DNA from: Alcaligenaceae bacterium
Lineage (GTDB): Bacteria > Pseudomonadota > Gammaproteobacteria > Burkholderiales > Burkholderiaceae
Direction of reading: 5' to 3'
Assembly (NCBI GenBank): GCA_947445495.1
Contig: CANFEI010000006.1
Span: forward strand, 1 to 14,149
Length of the DNA stretch: 14,149 nt
The position numbers and the translations under genes were made by a program. Every line of letters begins with the position of its first letter. The first letter of the stretch is position 1. This document shows positions 7,318 to 14,149 of the stretch, in pieces. The notes under the pieces were generated by a model. The model saw nothing but the letters and a program-made list of their open reading frames with translations. It was not told where the DNA came from and did not search any database.

Positions 7318-7743
7318 CTAGTCAGGCAGACCTATCGCCTTCAGAGCTGCCTCGGCACATTCCATGTCCTGAGAGTAATGCCCCCCACTCAAGCCTATAC
7401 CTCCAATCATTTGGCCGTTCTCCATAATAGGATAGCCACCACCGAAAATGATGAACCTGGGGGTATGCACAAGCCCATGAATCAAGGGTGCATCGTCTTT
7501 AATGTACTCGTGCCACTTATGTGTCGGTAAGCCGCCAGATATCGCCGTATGCGCCTTGTCCTGAGCAATTTGCAACGAGATTAGCGATGCACCGTCCATT
7601 CGGACAAAGGCCTTCAGATGTCCTGCTGCATCGCAAACAGCAATCGACATATTTACCTTTAACGCACCCGCTTTTTCGCGTGCGGCTTTGATCGCTTTTA
7701 AGGCAGTATCTACATCTATATTACGGTTGGTTGTGCTCGACAT
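7318..7743 (-). CDS. possible separate GlcG/HbpS-like protein from an internal start
   Basis: Alternative product from ATG 7743, in frame with the end of the flavoenzyme gene. It gives 141 residues, the normal length of a free-standing GlcG/HbpS (DUF336) protein. The family fold is visible: an alpha start (DVDTALKAIKAAREKA), a strand with Ser-Ile-Ala-Val-Cys-Asp near 33-38, GHLKAFVRMDGA near 41-52, an AQDKAHTA helix near 60-67, and a glycine-rich FGGGYPI then GGIGLSGG near 100-121. HbpS relatives bind heme, and others are found beside glycolate or propanediol genes; the role of most is unknown. The near-ideal ribosome site immediately upstream is the reason to consider independent translation. 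If the in-frame fusion is real, both the 810-residue and the 141-residue forms could exist. Confidence 0.5.
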   Translation of the reverse strand: MSSTTNRNIDVDTALKAIKAAREKAGALKVNMSIAVCDAAGHLKAFVRMDGASLISLQIAQDKAHTAISGGLPTHKWHEYIKDDAPLIHGLVHTPRFIIFGGGYPIMENGQMIGGIGLSGGHYSQDMECAEAALKAIGLPD

Positions 7744-9750
7744 TGGTATCTCCTTTCTAAAGTTAATGTAACGACCTACAGAATTACCCGCTTTATGCCC
7801 ATCTCGCGTGGCGCCCATCAACCCTCGCGCTACACGGCAATCCCCTACAAGATAAAGTTCGACATCATGCGCTTTTAAAGGTTCGACAAGATCTACGTTA
7901 GCCGCGCGTGGTGTTGAATAAGACAGAAAAGAAATATTTTCAATTCGTCCAAGATCTCCGTTGTAAATATTTTTGTACTCAAGCATCCCGTCTTCGAAAT
8001 GCTCGGACCATACTGGCTCGCTCATTACGAGCATTTCAACTCTTGCCACAGATAACCGACGCAAAATCCCTTGTCGAGTCACCAACGACTCATCTTGAGC
8101 AATTAACGCGCGAGGCGTCATAAGTACAACGCGCTCAAAGCGCTGCGCCAAGAGCTCCACCGCGGCATAGGTGCCTTCCGTATGGTCCATGTCATAGACC
8201 ACAGCCGTTCCCGTCTGTCGCGAAGAGAGTTTGGCGACTTCTTGCATGGCGGCATGCAAGTCCGTCACCCATCCTTCGCGGGCGATCTCAACCGGGACCC
8301 ACTCGGGACGATGCATCGTGCCACCCGTTGCTAAGATCACAGAGTCCGGAGACAAAGACAAAATATCTTGTAGGCTAGCCCGTACACCCAGACGAATATC
8401 TACTCCTGCCCGCTGGGCACAAACCATCTGGTAATCATAAATACTCGTGATGGTCTCACCACCCGGCAGGCGTGCACGCAATCGAGCTTTACCGCCAACC
8501 TCGGACCCAGTCCCAAACAACGTCACCGAATGACCTCGTGCGGCAGCGACCCAAGCCGCTTCCATTCCCGCGATACCCGCGCCTACGACCACAACGCGAT
8601 GTTTGCGCTGCGCGGGCTTCGGCCACCAGTCAACCTCTCTCTTCTCTGCCACGCGAGGGTTATTGACGCAAGCCAAGGGTTCACCATACGTAACAATGGT
8701 GTCCCAACAGTTATTGCACGAAATGCAGTAGCGGATATCGTTCGTTCGACCTTGCATGGCTTTGTTATACCAAGCAGGGTCCGCTAACAATGTGCGGCCC
8801 ATACCGATTAGATCCGCATCCCCTCGCGTTAAGATCCCCTCGGCTTCGGCCGGGTCAGTGATCCGTCCCAGCGCCATCACAGCGACGCCATTGCAAGAGG
8901 CTTTCAACGATTTAATCAAGCCGATGAACGGAACATTCGGACCATTCCGATCAGGCACATGCGTCTCGAGTGAACGCGCGTGCGCGCCTTGCGCAAAGCA
9001 CACATAGTCGACTTCTTTAGACCTCGTGAAGAGATCAGCCAAAATCGCCGCCTCCGCGGGCCCAATACTCTTTGCAATACCGTCATTACTCGGCAACTTT
9101 AGCCCGACAATGAAGTGTCTACCGCATAGGTCGCGAATACAGCTGACCAGCTCACGTACAAAGCGTGTGCGGTTTTCCCAATCACCACCGTACTCATCGG
9201 TCCGACGGTTTGACCATGGCGACATGAATTGGCTGAATAAATGCCCATGCGCCCCAGACAGTTCAACACCACTAAAACCACAACGCTGTAGACGCGCTGA
9301 GGACATCGCAAAGTCAGCAATCAGATTTTTTATTTCGGCGCCTGTCAAGGCGTGTGGCATCGTCCAGCTCAAATCATCTGGCAATGCAGAAGGTGCGAGC
9401 GCGCTGTAATTTCGGCCGGCATCATGATGGCCTCGACCAGGGTCTTGGATTTGACCAAGAAGCCGGCAATCGTGGCTTTCCACTGCATCGGCCCAACGCT
9501 TGAGCCCGCCTAAGTTGTCATCATTCCAGGCTCGGATACGCGCAGGGTTCGTCTGATGCGGTGCCATGAGCAAGGGCTCGGTCACGATCAGTGCCGCGCC
9601 GCCTTTTGCGCGATTCTCGTAGTATTGGATTTGACGATCGCTTACTTGAGATTGATATCCCATGTGGGTCGTCATGGAAGCATGAGCAACCCGATTACGT
9701 AACCGCTTGCCGGCTAAGGCAAGCGGTTCAGAAAGCAGCGACTCCGTCAC
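7318..9750 (-). CDS. TMADH/2,4-dienoyl-CoA reductase-type flavoenzyme fused to a GlcG/HbpS-like domain
   Basis: 810-residue predicted cytoplasmic protein. Residues 1-335 are an FMN-binding old-yellow-enzyme barrel, with AHGHLFSQFMSP near 167-178 and NRRTDEYGG near 181-189. Cys342, Cys345, Cys348 and Cys361 form a [4Fe-4S] site with C-x2-C-x2-C-x12-C spacing, the trimethylamine dehydrogenase pattern rather than the FadH one. Residues 385-662 are an FAD/NAD-binding domain starting VVVVGAGIAGMEAA, with a second nucleotide motif YLVGDCRVARG near 633-642. A normal family protein ends about there. Residues 670-810 are a complete GlcG/HbpS/DUF336 domain. The start is GTG 9750, seven bases after the preceding Bug stop, with only a poor Shine-Dalgarno. 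An internal ribosome site sits at the junction, so two proteins may also be made. Substrate unknown; a redox step on an unsaturated or amine compound is the family role. Confidence 0.85.
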   Translation of the reverse strand: MTESLLSEPLALAGKRLRNRVAHASMTTHMGYQSQVSDRQIQYYENRAKGGAALIVTEPLLMAPHQTNPARIRAWNDDNLGGLKRWADAVESHDCRLLGQIQDPGRGHHDAGRNYSALAPSALPDDLSWTMPHALTGAEIKNLIADFAMSSARLQRCGFSGVELSGAHGHLFSQFMSPWSNRRTDEYGGDWENRTRFVRELVSCIRDLCGRHFIVGLKLPSNDGIAKSIGPAEAAILADLFTRSKEVDYVCFAQGAHARSLETHVPDRNGPNVPFIGLIKSLKASCNGVAVMALGRITDPAEAEGILTRGDADLIGMGRTLLADPAWYNKAMQGRTNDIRYCISCNNCWDTIVTYGEPLACVNNPRVAEKREVDWWPKPAQRKHRVVVVGAGIAGMEAAWVAAARGHSVTLFGTGSEVGGKARLRARLPGGETITSIYDYQMVCAQRAGVDIRLGVRASLQDILSLSPDSVILATGGTMHRPEWVPVEIAREGWVTDLHAAMQEVAKLSSRQTGTAVVYDMDHTEGTYAAVELLAQRFERVVLMTPRALIAQDESLVTRQGILRRLSVARVEMLVMSEPVWSEHFEDGMLEYKNIYNGDLGRIENISFLSYSTPRAANVDLVEPLKAHDVELYLVGDCRVARGLMGATRDGHKAGNSVGRYINFRKEIPMSSTTNRNIDVDTALKAIKAAREKAGALKVNMSIAVCDAAGHLKAFVRMDGASLISLQIAQDKAHTAISGGLPTHKWHEYIKDDAPLIHGLVHTPRFIIFGGGYPIMENGQMIGGIGLSGGHYSQDMECAEAALKAIGLPD
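7750..7756 (-). promoter_or_regulatory. strong internal Shine-Dalgarno at the domain junction
   Basis: The minus strand reads AAAGGAG, six bases, then ATG 7743. This is one of the strongest ribosome sites in the window, yet it lies inside the 810-residue open frame, where it encodes Arg-Lys-Glu. It matches exactly the first residue of the GlcG/HbpS-like domain. Stop codons TAA (7765-7763) and TAG (7759-7757) lie just upstream in another frame. Confidence 0.7.
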
Positions 9751-9757
9751 TTTAGTC

Positions 9758-10762
9758 TTACTTCAGCCGACCAGTTTTTACATAGAACGCACGTTCGGCT
9801 TGCGCCATTTTGTCGAGTTCAGCAGCCGCTGTGGCAGGATTCGTCAAGAGCGGATCAGTGTATGCACCTAACTTTGCAAACTCTGCAGCGAGTGCAGGGG
9901 TCCGTACCGCAGCATTAATCGTTGCGGCCAAATAGGCTTTACGGTCTGCCGGCGTTCCTTTCGGGACAACGGCCAAACGGATGATGTTCCAAACGATATC
10001 TTTTGTACCAAAGATTTCATTGAAGGTTGCGACGTCCTTCATGTTGCCCAGACGACTAGCGCTCGCCACGGCAATCGGCTTGACCTGATCAGCTTGTAGA
10101 TAGCTTTCAAATTCGCCGTAAAAGCCTTGCGCGATGTCTACGTTTCCACCCAACAACGCGACTACACCCGGCTTACCGCCCTGAAATGGAACGCGCAAGA
10201 ATTTAGCGCCTGTGGCCGCTTCGATCTGATCAATCAGATACTCCCACATACTGCCGGGAACAATTGCAACGCGAACCGTGCCAGGTTTGTCCTTCGCAGT
10301 CTGGACGATCTCTTTAGCAGACTTTCCAGCGAACGGGCCTTTTGTGGCTGCCACCCAGGCAAGTGCGTCACTATTGATATAAGCGATTGTTTCTAAGTTT
10401 GACAAAGACCACTTGTCCTTGCCGCGCAACATTGCGTCGCCCCATACTAAGTTAGCCAGAATCCCAACCGTATAGCCATCTGGCTTCGCTTGTGTAGCGA
10501 GATAAGTGTGGCCGACCATACCTGCACCGCCCGTACGATTGTTCACTAAAATCTTGTCACCGCTTACTTGTTCGGCAAATTTGCCTAGCTGGCGCGCCGT
10601 GAGATCCATTCCTCCACCAGCCGGGTACACCACGGTGTACTCGATTGACTGGGTCGGGAAGTCTTTAGGCTTTAATTTCGCAACATTAGGTGATACTTGT
10701 GCAACGGCTGTCGCGGTTGCCACTGCAGCAATCGCACCAATAAAAGAGTGGATCAGTTTCAT
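9758..10762 (-). CDS. Bug/TctC-family binding protein of the TTT operon
   Basis: Predicted periplasmic tricarboxylate-transporter-type binding protein, 334 residues. Signal peptide 1-21 is alanine-rich and ends Ala-Val-Ala before Gln. The mature part has a VVYPAGGGMDLTAR loop near 44-57 and NRTGGAGMVG near 75-84, divergent but recognisable Bug pocket loops. Its ATG directly abuts the TAA of the tctA-like gene (TAAATG), and its GGAGGAG ribosome site (10771-10777) lies within the end of that gene, which indicates translational coupling and shared function. It is therefore the likely binding partner of the TctAB pair. It is more divergent than the other Bug proteins here, with extra residues before the first strand. 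The ligand is not assignable. Confidence 0.9.
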   Translation of the reverse strand: MKLIHSFIGAIAAVATATAVAQVSPNVAKLKPKDFPTQSIEYTVVYPAGGGMDLTARQLGKFAEQVSGDKILVNNRTGGAGMVGHTYLATQAKPDGYTVGILANLVWGDAMLRGKDKWSLSNLETIAYINSDALAWVAATKGPFAGKSAKEIVQTAKDKPGTVRVAIVPGSMWEYLIDQIEAATGAKFLRVPFQGGKPGVVALLGGNVDIAQGFYGEFESYLQADQVKPIAVASASRLGNMKDVATFNEIFGTKDIVWNIIRLAVVPKGTPADRKAYLAATINAAVRTPALAAEFAKLGAYTDPLLTNPATAAAELDKMAQAERAFYVKTGRLK

Positions 10763-12256
10763 TTATATGTCTCCTCCGGGTTGATTCAACTTTCGTTGAC
10801 GAAAAACTAGTACTGCCAAAATTAAACTTATACCGATCAAACAGGCTGCGATAGGTCTCTCCGCAAAAATAAACATACCATGCGGAGACATCACCATCGA
10901 CTGTCGTAGCGACTGTTCAAGCATCGGAGCCAGTACAAACGCAATCAAGAATGGTGAAAACTCATACTGTAGTTTACGCAGGACATAGCCCACCACGCCG
11001 AAGCCCAGCATGACCCATAAGTCGAAAACATTTTTATTAGCAGAATATGTTCCGACTACAGCCAACAATAGGATCAAGGGAAACAATACCCGATATGGCA
11101 CCCTAAGACACTGTACCCACAAGCCGATCAGGGGTAAGTTGAGCAGCAGCAAAAAGACATTGCCTACGTACATACTTGCGACAACACCCCAGAATAAGTC
11201 CGGTCGCTGGGTAATGAAGGTTGGGCCTGGCTGTACACCTTGAATGACTAGGGCCCCAAGCAGTAAGGCCGTGACCGCATTGCCCGGTATGCCTAACGTA
11301 AACAATGGGATCATTCCGCCAGAAACAGCCGCATTATTCGCAGCCTCAGGTCCTGCAACGCCCTCGATTGCCCCTTTGCCAAAGCGCTCAGGATTTTTCG
11401 CTAACCGCTTCTCGAGCGTGTAGGACACAAACGATGCCGTGACCGGACCACCGCCCGGAACAAGCCCAAGAAAAAATCCTAGGAAACTGCCGCGCATCAT
11501 GGGTTTCCAGGAGGCCTTCCAATCTTTGAACGATGGCCAGAGGCCACGAATTTTTTCAGCGAGCAACTGATTCTTAACGATGGTCTCACAGTTAGTGAGA
11601 ATTTCCGAAAGGCCATACAGACCGATCACGACCGATAGGATCTCAATCCCTCCAGCAAGATTGACATTATTTAACGTGAATCTGTCCTGGCCATTGACGA
11701 TATCCATCCCGACGGTTGCCGCAAGGAATCCTAGGGCGATCATCAGAACGCCCTTTACTTTCGAACCACCAATCATATAGAGCGTCGACACTAACCCAAG
11801 CACCATCAGCCCAAAATTTTCAGGGGGACCAAAGCTAATCGCGACAGATGCCAAGAGAGGCGAAAAGAAAGTCAAAGCGACTAGGGAGATGGTGCCAGCG
11901 ATAAACGAACCAATCGCCGCGATCCCAAGTGCAGAGCCCGCTCGACCTTGCCTGGCCATCGCATGCCCGTCTAAGGCGGTCACGACAGAAGCCGCCTCAC
12001 CAGGAATATTTACCAAGATAGAGGTTGTCGATCCTCCATACATCGCGCCATAAAAAATCGCACACAGCATTCCGAGTCCAGCGACTGGGGCCAACTGAAA
12101 AGTGACGGGCAACAAAAGCGCTAAGGCAGCAAGAGGTCCAATTCCTGGCAACACGCCAACCAAGGTGCCAACCAGACTCCCAAGAAAACAGAAGTACAAA
12201 TTTTCAGGTGTAAATAACACCGAAAATCCCATCGCTAAACCGTTGATTGCGTCCAT
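10763..12256 (-). CDS. tripartite tricarboxylate transporter permease, TctA family
   Basis: Predicted large inner-membrane subunit of a TTT importer, 497 residues, normal for TctA. Conserved blocks in order: VLPGIGPLAALALLLP at 35-50, FYGAMYGGSTTSILVNIPGE near 68-87, ALDGHAMARQG near 94-104. A second set of repeats in the C-terminal half includes PGGGPVTASFVSY, EGVAGPEAANNA and LGIPGN. At least ten hydrophobic segments are visible. I place the start at ATG 12256, which shares its A with the TctB stop in TGATG and has a G-rich ribosome site six bases upstream; GTG codons at 12262 and 12259 would add two residues. The protein would use an ion gradient to import a carboxylate delivered by a Bug protein. 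The gene order TctB, TctA, Bug is a standard TTT operon. Confidence 0.94.
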   Translation of the reverse strand: MDAINGLAMGFSVLFTPENLYFCFLGSLVGTLVGVLPGIGPLAALALLLPVTFQLAPVAGLGMLCAIFYGAMYGGSTTSILVNIPGEAASVVTALDGHAMARQGRAGSALGIAAIGSFIAGTISLVALTFFSPLLASVAISFGPPENFGLMVLGLVSTLYMIGGSKVKGVLMIALGFLAATVGMDIVNGQDRFTLNNVNLAGGIEILSVVIGLYGLSEILTNCETIVKNQLLAEKIRGLWPSFKDWKASWKPMMRGSFLGFFLGLVPGGGPVTASFVSYTLEKRLAKNPERFGKGAIEGVAGPEAANNAAVSGGMIPLFTLGIPGNAVTALLLGALVIQGVQPGPTFITQRPDLFWGVVASMYVGNVFLLLLNLPLIGLWVQCLRVPYRVLFPLILLLAVVGTYSANKNVFDLWVMLGFGVVGYVLRKLQYEFSPFLIAFVLAPMLEQSLRQSMVMSPHGMFIFAERPIAACLIGISLILAVLVFRQRKLNQPGGDI

Positions 12257-12696
12257 CACCACCCCCAGGGGCCGCGAGGCAACGACATGCCGAGCAAATG
12301 GCCAAACACGTACACAATCACTGAAACTGACACGAGCGTCAACACCACTGACTCTAGTACACGCGAACGCTCAATTGTTTGCAGCAAGACAAATGTTGTC
12401 AGTGCGCTGGAAATCGCAAAGCCTAGATAAGGTAGTGTCACGGTCAAGCCAACGAGTCCACCCAACACACCGAGTATGCGGCGGCGGCCCGTGGAGGCCG
12501 GCCACTCAGGATTCTCCACCCGTGTCGACTTCTTGATCATCAACAGCAGCCCACACAAGGTAATGATGACCCCACAAATCATTGGGAACAGACCACTGTC
12601 TGGACCCATAGATCCAAACAATCCCAGCGCCCAAGCATTCGCCATGGTTGCCAAACCCAGCACGACCCAAAGCAAATTTAATCCGCGCTCAATCAC
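12256..12696 (-). CDS. tripartite tricarboxylate transporter small subunit, TctB family
   Basis: Predicted small inner-membrane subunit of the TTT importer, 146 residues, typical TctB length. Four hydrophobic segments are visible (about 8-26, 36-53, 73-90 and 110-136), with a charged cytoplasmic stretch at 54-72. TctB proteins have low sequence conservation, so the call rests on size, helix pattern, the Gly-Pro-Asp-Ser-Gly-Leu-Phe-Pro motif near 31-38, and position directly before tctA. The start is GTG 12696, with GGGAGG six bases upstream. The stop overlaps the TctA start by one base. It belongs to the same minus-strand operon as the racemase-fold gene, which ends 33 bases upstream. Confidence 0.9.
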   Translation of the reverse strand: MIERGLNLLWVVLGLATMANAWALGLFGSMGPDSGLFPMICGVIITLCGLLLMIKKSTRVENPEWPASTGRRRILGVLGGLVGLTVTLPYLGFAISSALTTFVLLQTIERSRVLESVVLTLVSVSVIVYVFGHLLGMSLPRGPWGW

Positions 12697-12729
12697 GCAC
12701 GACCTCCCGATAAACTGCAGTGCGCATCA

Positions 12730-13452
12730 TTAGCCTGCAAGTAGACGGCCGTAACCAGGCACGACAGGCTGCACACCTGCGATACGCAAACAGTTCCACA
12801 TCATGGCGGCGACACTCGAAATCACCGGCTTGCCTAGATCCTGCTCCAGCGCTTCCAGAACCGCGACTGTTGGCATCCCCACACCACTTAAAAATACTAC
12901 CTCAGCCTCTGGCGTATTCGCAGCTTTCGCTAACGCATAGGCACGCGCTGGGGTTTCTTCATAAATGTTGCGTACGTTTTCGAGTCGGTGATAATTCACA
13001 ACCGTTAGACCATAGCTTTCTAGCGTTGCTTTACCCGCCAGCGTCTGGGCTTCGGCATACGGTGTCCCGAGAGCGACTTTTTTTACGCCTAACGCTTCCA
13101 TGGCCGCGACGACGCTTACAAAGGCAGATGTAAAACGAATGTCGTATTGCTTCTCAAGGCGTGCCGTCAGCGCAATTTCACCTTCTCGACCTAGCATATA
13201 GCTCGATGCTGTATGAGCCATCGCAATGACCTGAGGTCGCAAGTGAGACAACATTTCGGTTTGCTCATCGATGTGATCCAACTGGCAGCGAGTGCGGGCA
13301 TCCTGGCCAGCATGGTCTCCGGTGACCCCACGCGCAATCATTCGGCCAAAATGCACCGAAACGCCTTTCGGTGCCATCGAGATCAACTCAGGCTCTACAT
13401 TTGGATTCCCAGGGGGCAACAAAAACCCGAGTCTCGCTCTCCAACCGTCCAC
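12730..13452 (-). CDS. maleate isomerase/Asp-Glu racemase-fold protein lacking both catalytic cysteines
   Basis: Predicted cytoplasmic protein of 240 residues, the usual length of the maleate cis-trans isomerase, arylmalonate decarboxylase and Asp/Glu racemase group. The N-terminal PPGNPNVEPE (about 13-22) fits the family PSSNTxxEPE pattern with its substrate-binding Asn. Where the family usually has ACTSGS, this protein reads AHTASS, so the first catalytic Cys becomes His80. Where ISCTNxPT is expected it reads LSGVGMPT, so the second Cys becomes Gly190. I choose GTG 13452 because AAGGAGG ends six bases before it; GTG 13458 touches the Shine-Dalgarno. It lies between a Bug gene and tctBA in one operon, so it probably acts on, or binds, the imported compound. 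With both cysteines gone, ordinary racemase or isomerase chemistry is doubtful. Confidence 0.85.
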   Translation of the reverse strand: MDGWRARLGFLLPPGNPNVEPELISMAPKGVSVHFGRMIARGVTGDHAGQDARTRCQLDHIDEQTEMLSHLRPQVIAMAHTASSYMLGREGEIALTARLEKQYDIRFTSAFVSVVAAMEALGVKKVALGTPYAEAQTLAGKATLESYGLTVVNYHRLENVRNIYEETPARAYALAKAANTPEAEVVFLSGVGMPTVAVLEALEQDLGKPVISSVAAMMWNCLRIAGVQPVVPGYGRLLAG

Positions 13453-13486
13453 AGCCACCCTCCTTGAGAAATATATTTACGTGTCG

Positions 13487-14149
13487 TTATGGCTTGGGGA
13501 CGGCTTTCACGACTTCAGACCATTTAGCCATTTCTTGCTTTATATGGGCGAGCACCTCTTCAGGTGTGCCAATCTTGGTTTGAACTGAAATATTTGCTAA
13601 ACGGTCCTCGGTCTCTTTGCTTTTGAGCGCAGTTGCAATCGCCCCATTAAGTTTTGTCACAACATCCTTGGGTGTCCCGGCGGGTGCGACAAAGAAAAAA
13701 GATACCTCGGTGAACATCTTAGGTATGCCCGCTTCCTTGACCGTGGGAACATCAGGCAACTTCGCAAGACGCTTGTCTCCGGTCACGGCCAGCACGCGCA
13801 CCTTGCCGCTTTCAGCAAGACCTATCGCTGAAGGTGCGGTGGTAAACCACACCTGGATCCGTCCCGCCAAGACGTCGACTTGCGCGTCGGACGTGCTCTT
13901 GTAGGGGATCATGACCATATCAAGATTGCCAGCCGCTTTAAGCATCGAACCCAAGTAATCAGAGACGCTTCCGGCGGGACCGTTGTAATTTAATTTGCCT
14001 GGATTCGCTTTGGCTAAGGCAACGAGCTCGCTCAACGACTTCGCGGCAACAGTCGGAGGCACCGCCACCACGTAAGGCAAGCCTGCCGCAAAACCGATTG
14101 ACTCAAAATCTTTCGACAAGTCAGTCTTAACGGCAGGGTTAGAGACCTG
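13487..14149 (-). CDS. Bug/TctC-family binding protein, 5' end beyond the window
   Basis: C-terminal 220 residues of a Bug binding protein. The frame stays open to the right window edge, so the signal peptide and first pocket loop are missing from view. The visible part begins in the NPAVKTDLSKDFESIGF region and continues through VPYVVAVPP-like strands, a KANPGKLNY stretch, YKSTSDAQVDVLAGRIQVWF near 105-124, and a PDVPTVKEAG stretch, all in the usual Bug order. It precedes the racemase-fold gene by 34 bases and is probably the first or second gene of the TTT operon. The operon therefore carries two different Bug genes, this one and the one at 9758. The stop is TAA at 13489-13487. Confidence 0.9.
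   Translation of the reverse strand, partial: QVSNPAVKTDLSKDFESIGFAAGLPYVVAVPPTVAAKSLSELVALAKANPGKLNYNGPAGSVSDYLGSMLKAAGNLDMVMIPYKSTSDAQVDVLAGRIQVWFTTAPSAIGLAESGKVRVLAVTGDKRLAKLPDVPTVKEAGIPKMFTEVSFFFVAPAGTPKDVVTKLNGAIATALKSKETEDRLANISVQTKIGTPEEVLAHIKQEMAKWSEVVKAVPKP

Noticed and set aside
9026..9409. 127-residue plus-strand open frame opposite the flavoenzyme gene
   Set aside because: Fully antisense to a strongly conserved FMN barrel, with no convincing ribosome site or family resemblance.
12102..12536. 144-residue plus-strand open frame opposite tctA/tctB
   Set aside because: Lies antisense to two well-supported membrane-protein genes, has low-complexity Thr/Arg/Pro-rich content, and shows no recognisable domain. 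It is a shadow frame.
12720..13133. 137-residue plus-strand open frame opposite the racemase-fold gene
   Set aside because: Antisense shadow rich in Arg, His, Leu and Pro; the opposite frame has clear family motifs.
1..14149. CRISPR array, tRNA/rRNA, insertion sequence or phage module
   Set aside because: No spaced direct repeats, RNA-gene-like segments, transposase motifs or integrase were seen. The window is filled with transport and metabolic genes.

Overview
This window looks like a chromosomal solute-uptake and catabolism region from a betaproteobacterium of the order Burkholderiales. The main support is four separate Bug/TctC-type extracytoplasmic binding proteins in 14 kb, a protein family expanded in Bordetella, Cupriavidus and relatives, together with a TctAB permease pair. 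The base composition appears only moderately GC-rich for that order, so an Alcaligenaceae-like member is possible, but I cannot fix the genus. I see no RNA gene, CRISPR array, insertion sequence or phage gene.

Layout. Bases 1-3151 are on the plus strand: the 3' end of a TRAP large permease (DctM family), then a tight ABC uptake operon (ATPase, permease, NMT1/THI5-like binding protein) that ends at a strong hairpin at 3150-3185. Converging on it from the minus strand is a TauD/TfdA-type Fe(II)/2-oxoglutarate dioxygenase (3209-4036). The intergenic region 4037-4245 separates the dioxygenase from a divergent Bug protein (4246-5229, plus). It contains a perfect TTGAT-N4-ATCAA palindrome, the FNR/ANR-type consensus. 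Bases 5248-7208 (minus) carry a second Bug protein followed by a D-2-hydroxyacid dehydrogenase.

Bases 7318-14149 (minus) look like one operon, in transcription order: a Bug protein cut by the window edge, a maleate-isomerase/Asp-Glu-racemase-fold protein lacking both usual catalytic cysteines, TctB, TctA, another Bug protein, and an 810-residue multidomain protein. The first 669 residues of that protein are a complete trimethylamine dehydrogenase/2,4-dienoyl-CoA reductase-type flavoenzyme (FMN barrel, [4Fe-4S] cluster, FAD/NAD domain). The last 141 residues are a complete GlcG/HbpS-like protein, joined in frame. A near-perfect Shine-Dalgarno sequence and an ATG sit exactly at the domain junction.

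Taken together, the window encodes parts of three classes of binding-protein-dependent importers (TRAP, ABC, TTT) plus oxidoreductases that could process an imported organic acid or related small molecule. The substrate cannot be read from the sequence. The most unusual points are the flavoenzyme-HbpS junction, the cysteine-less racemase-fold protein, the FNR-like box beside an oxygen-consuming dioxygenase, and two Bug genes that have no membrane partner in the window.
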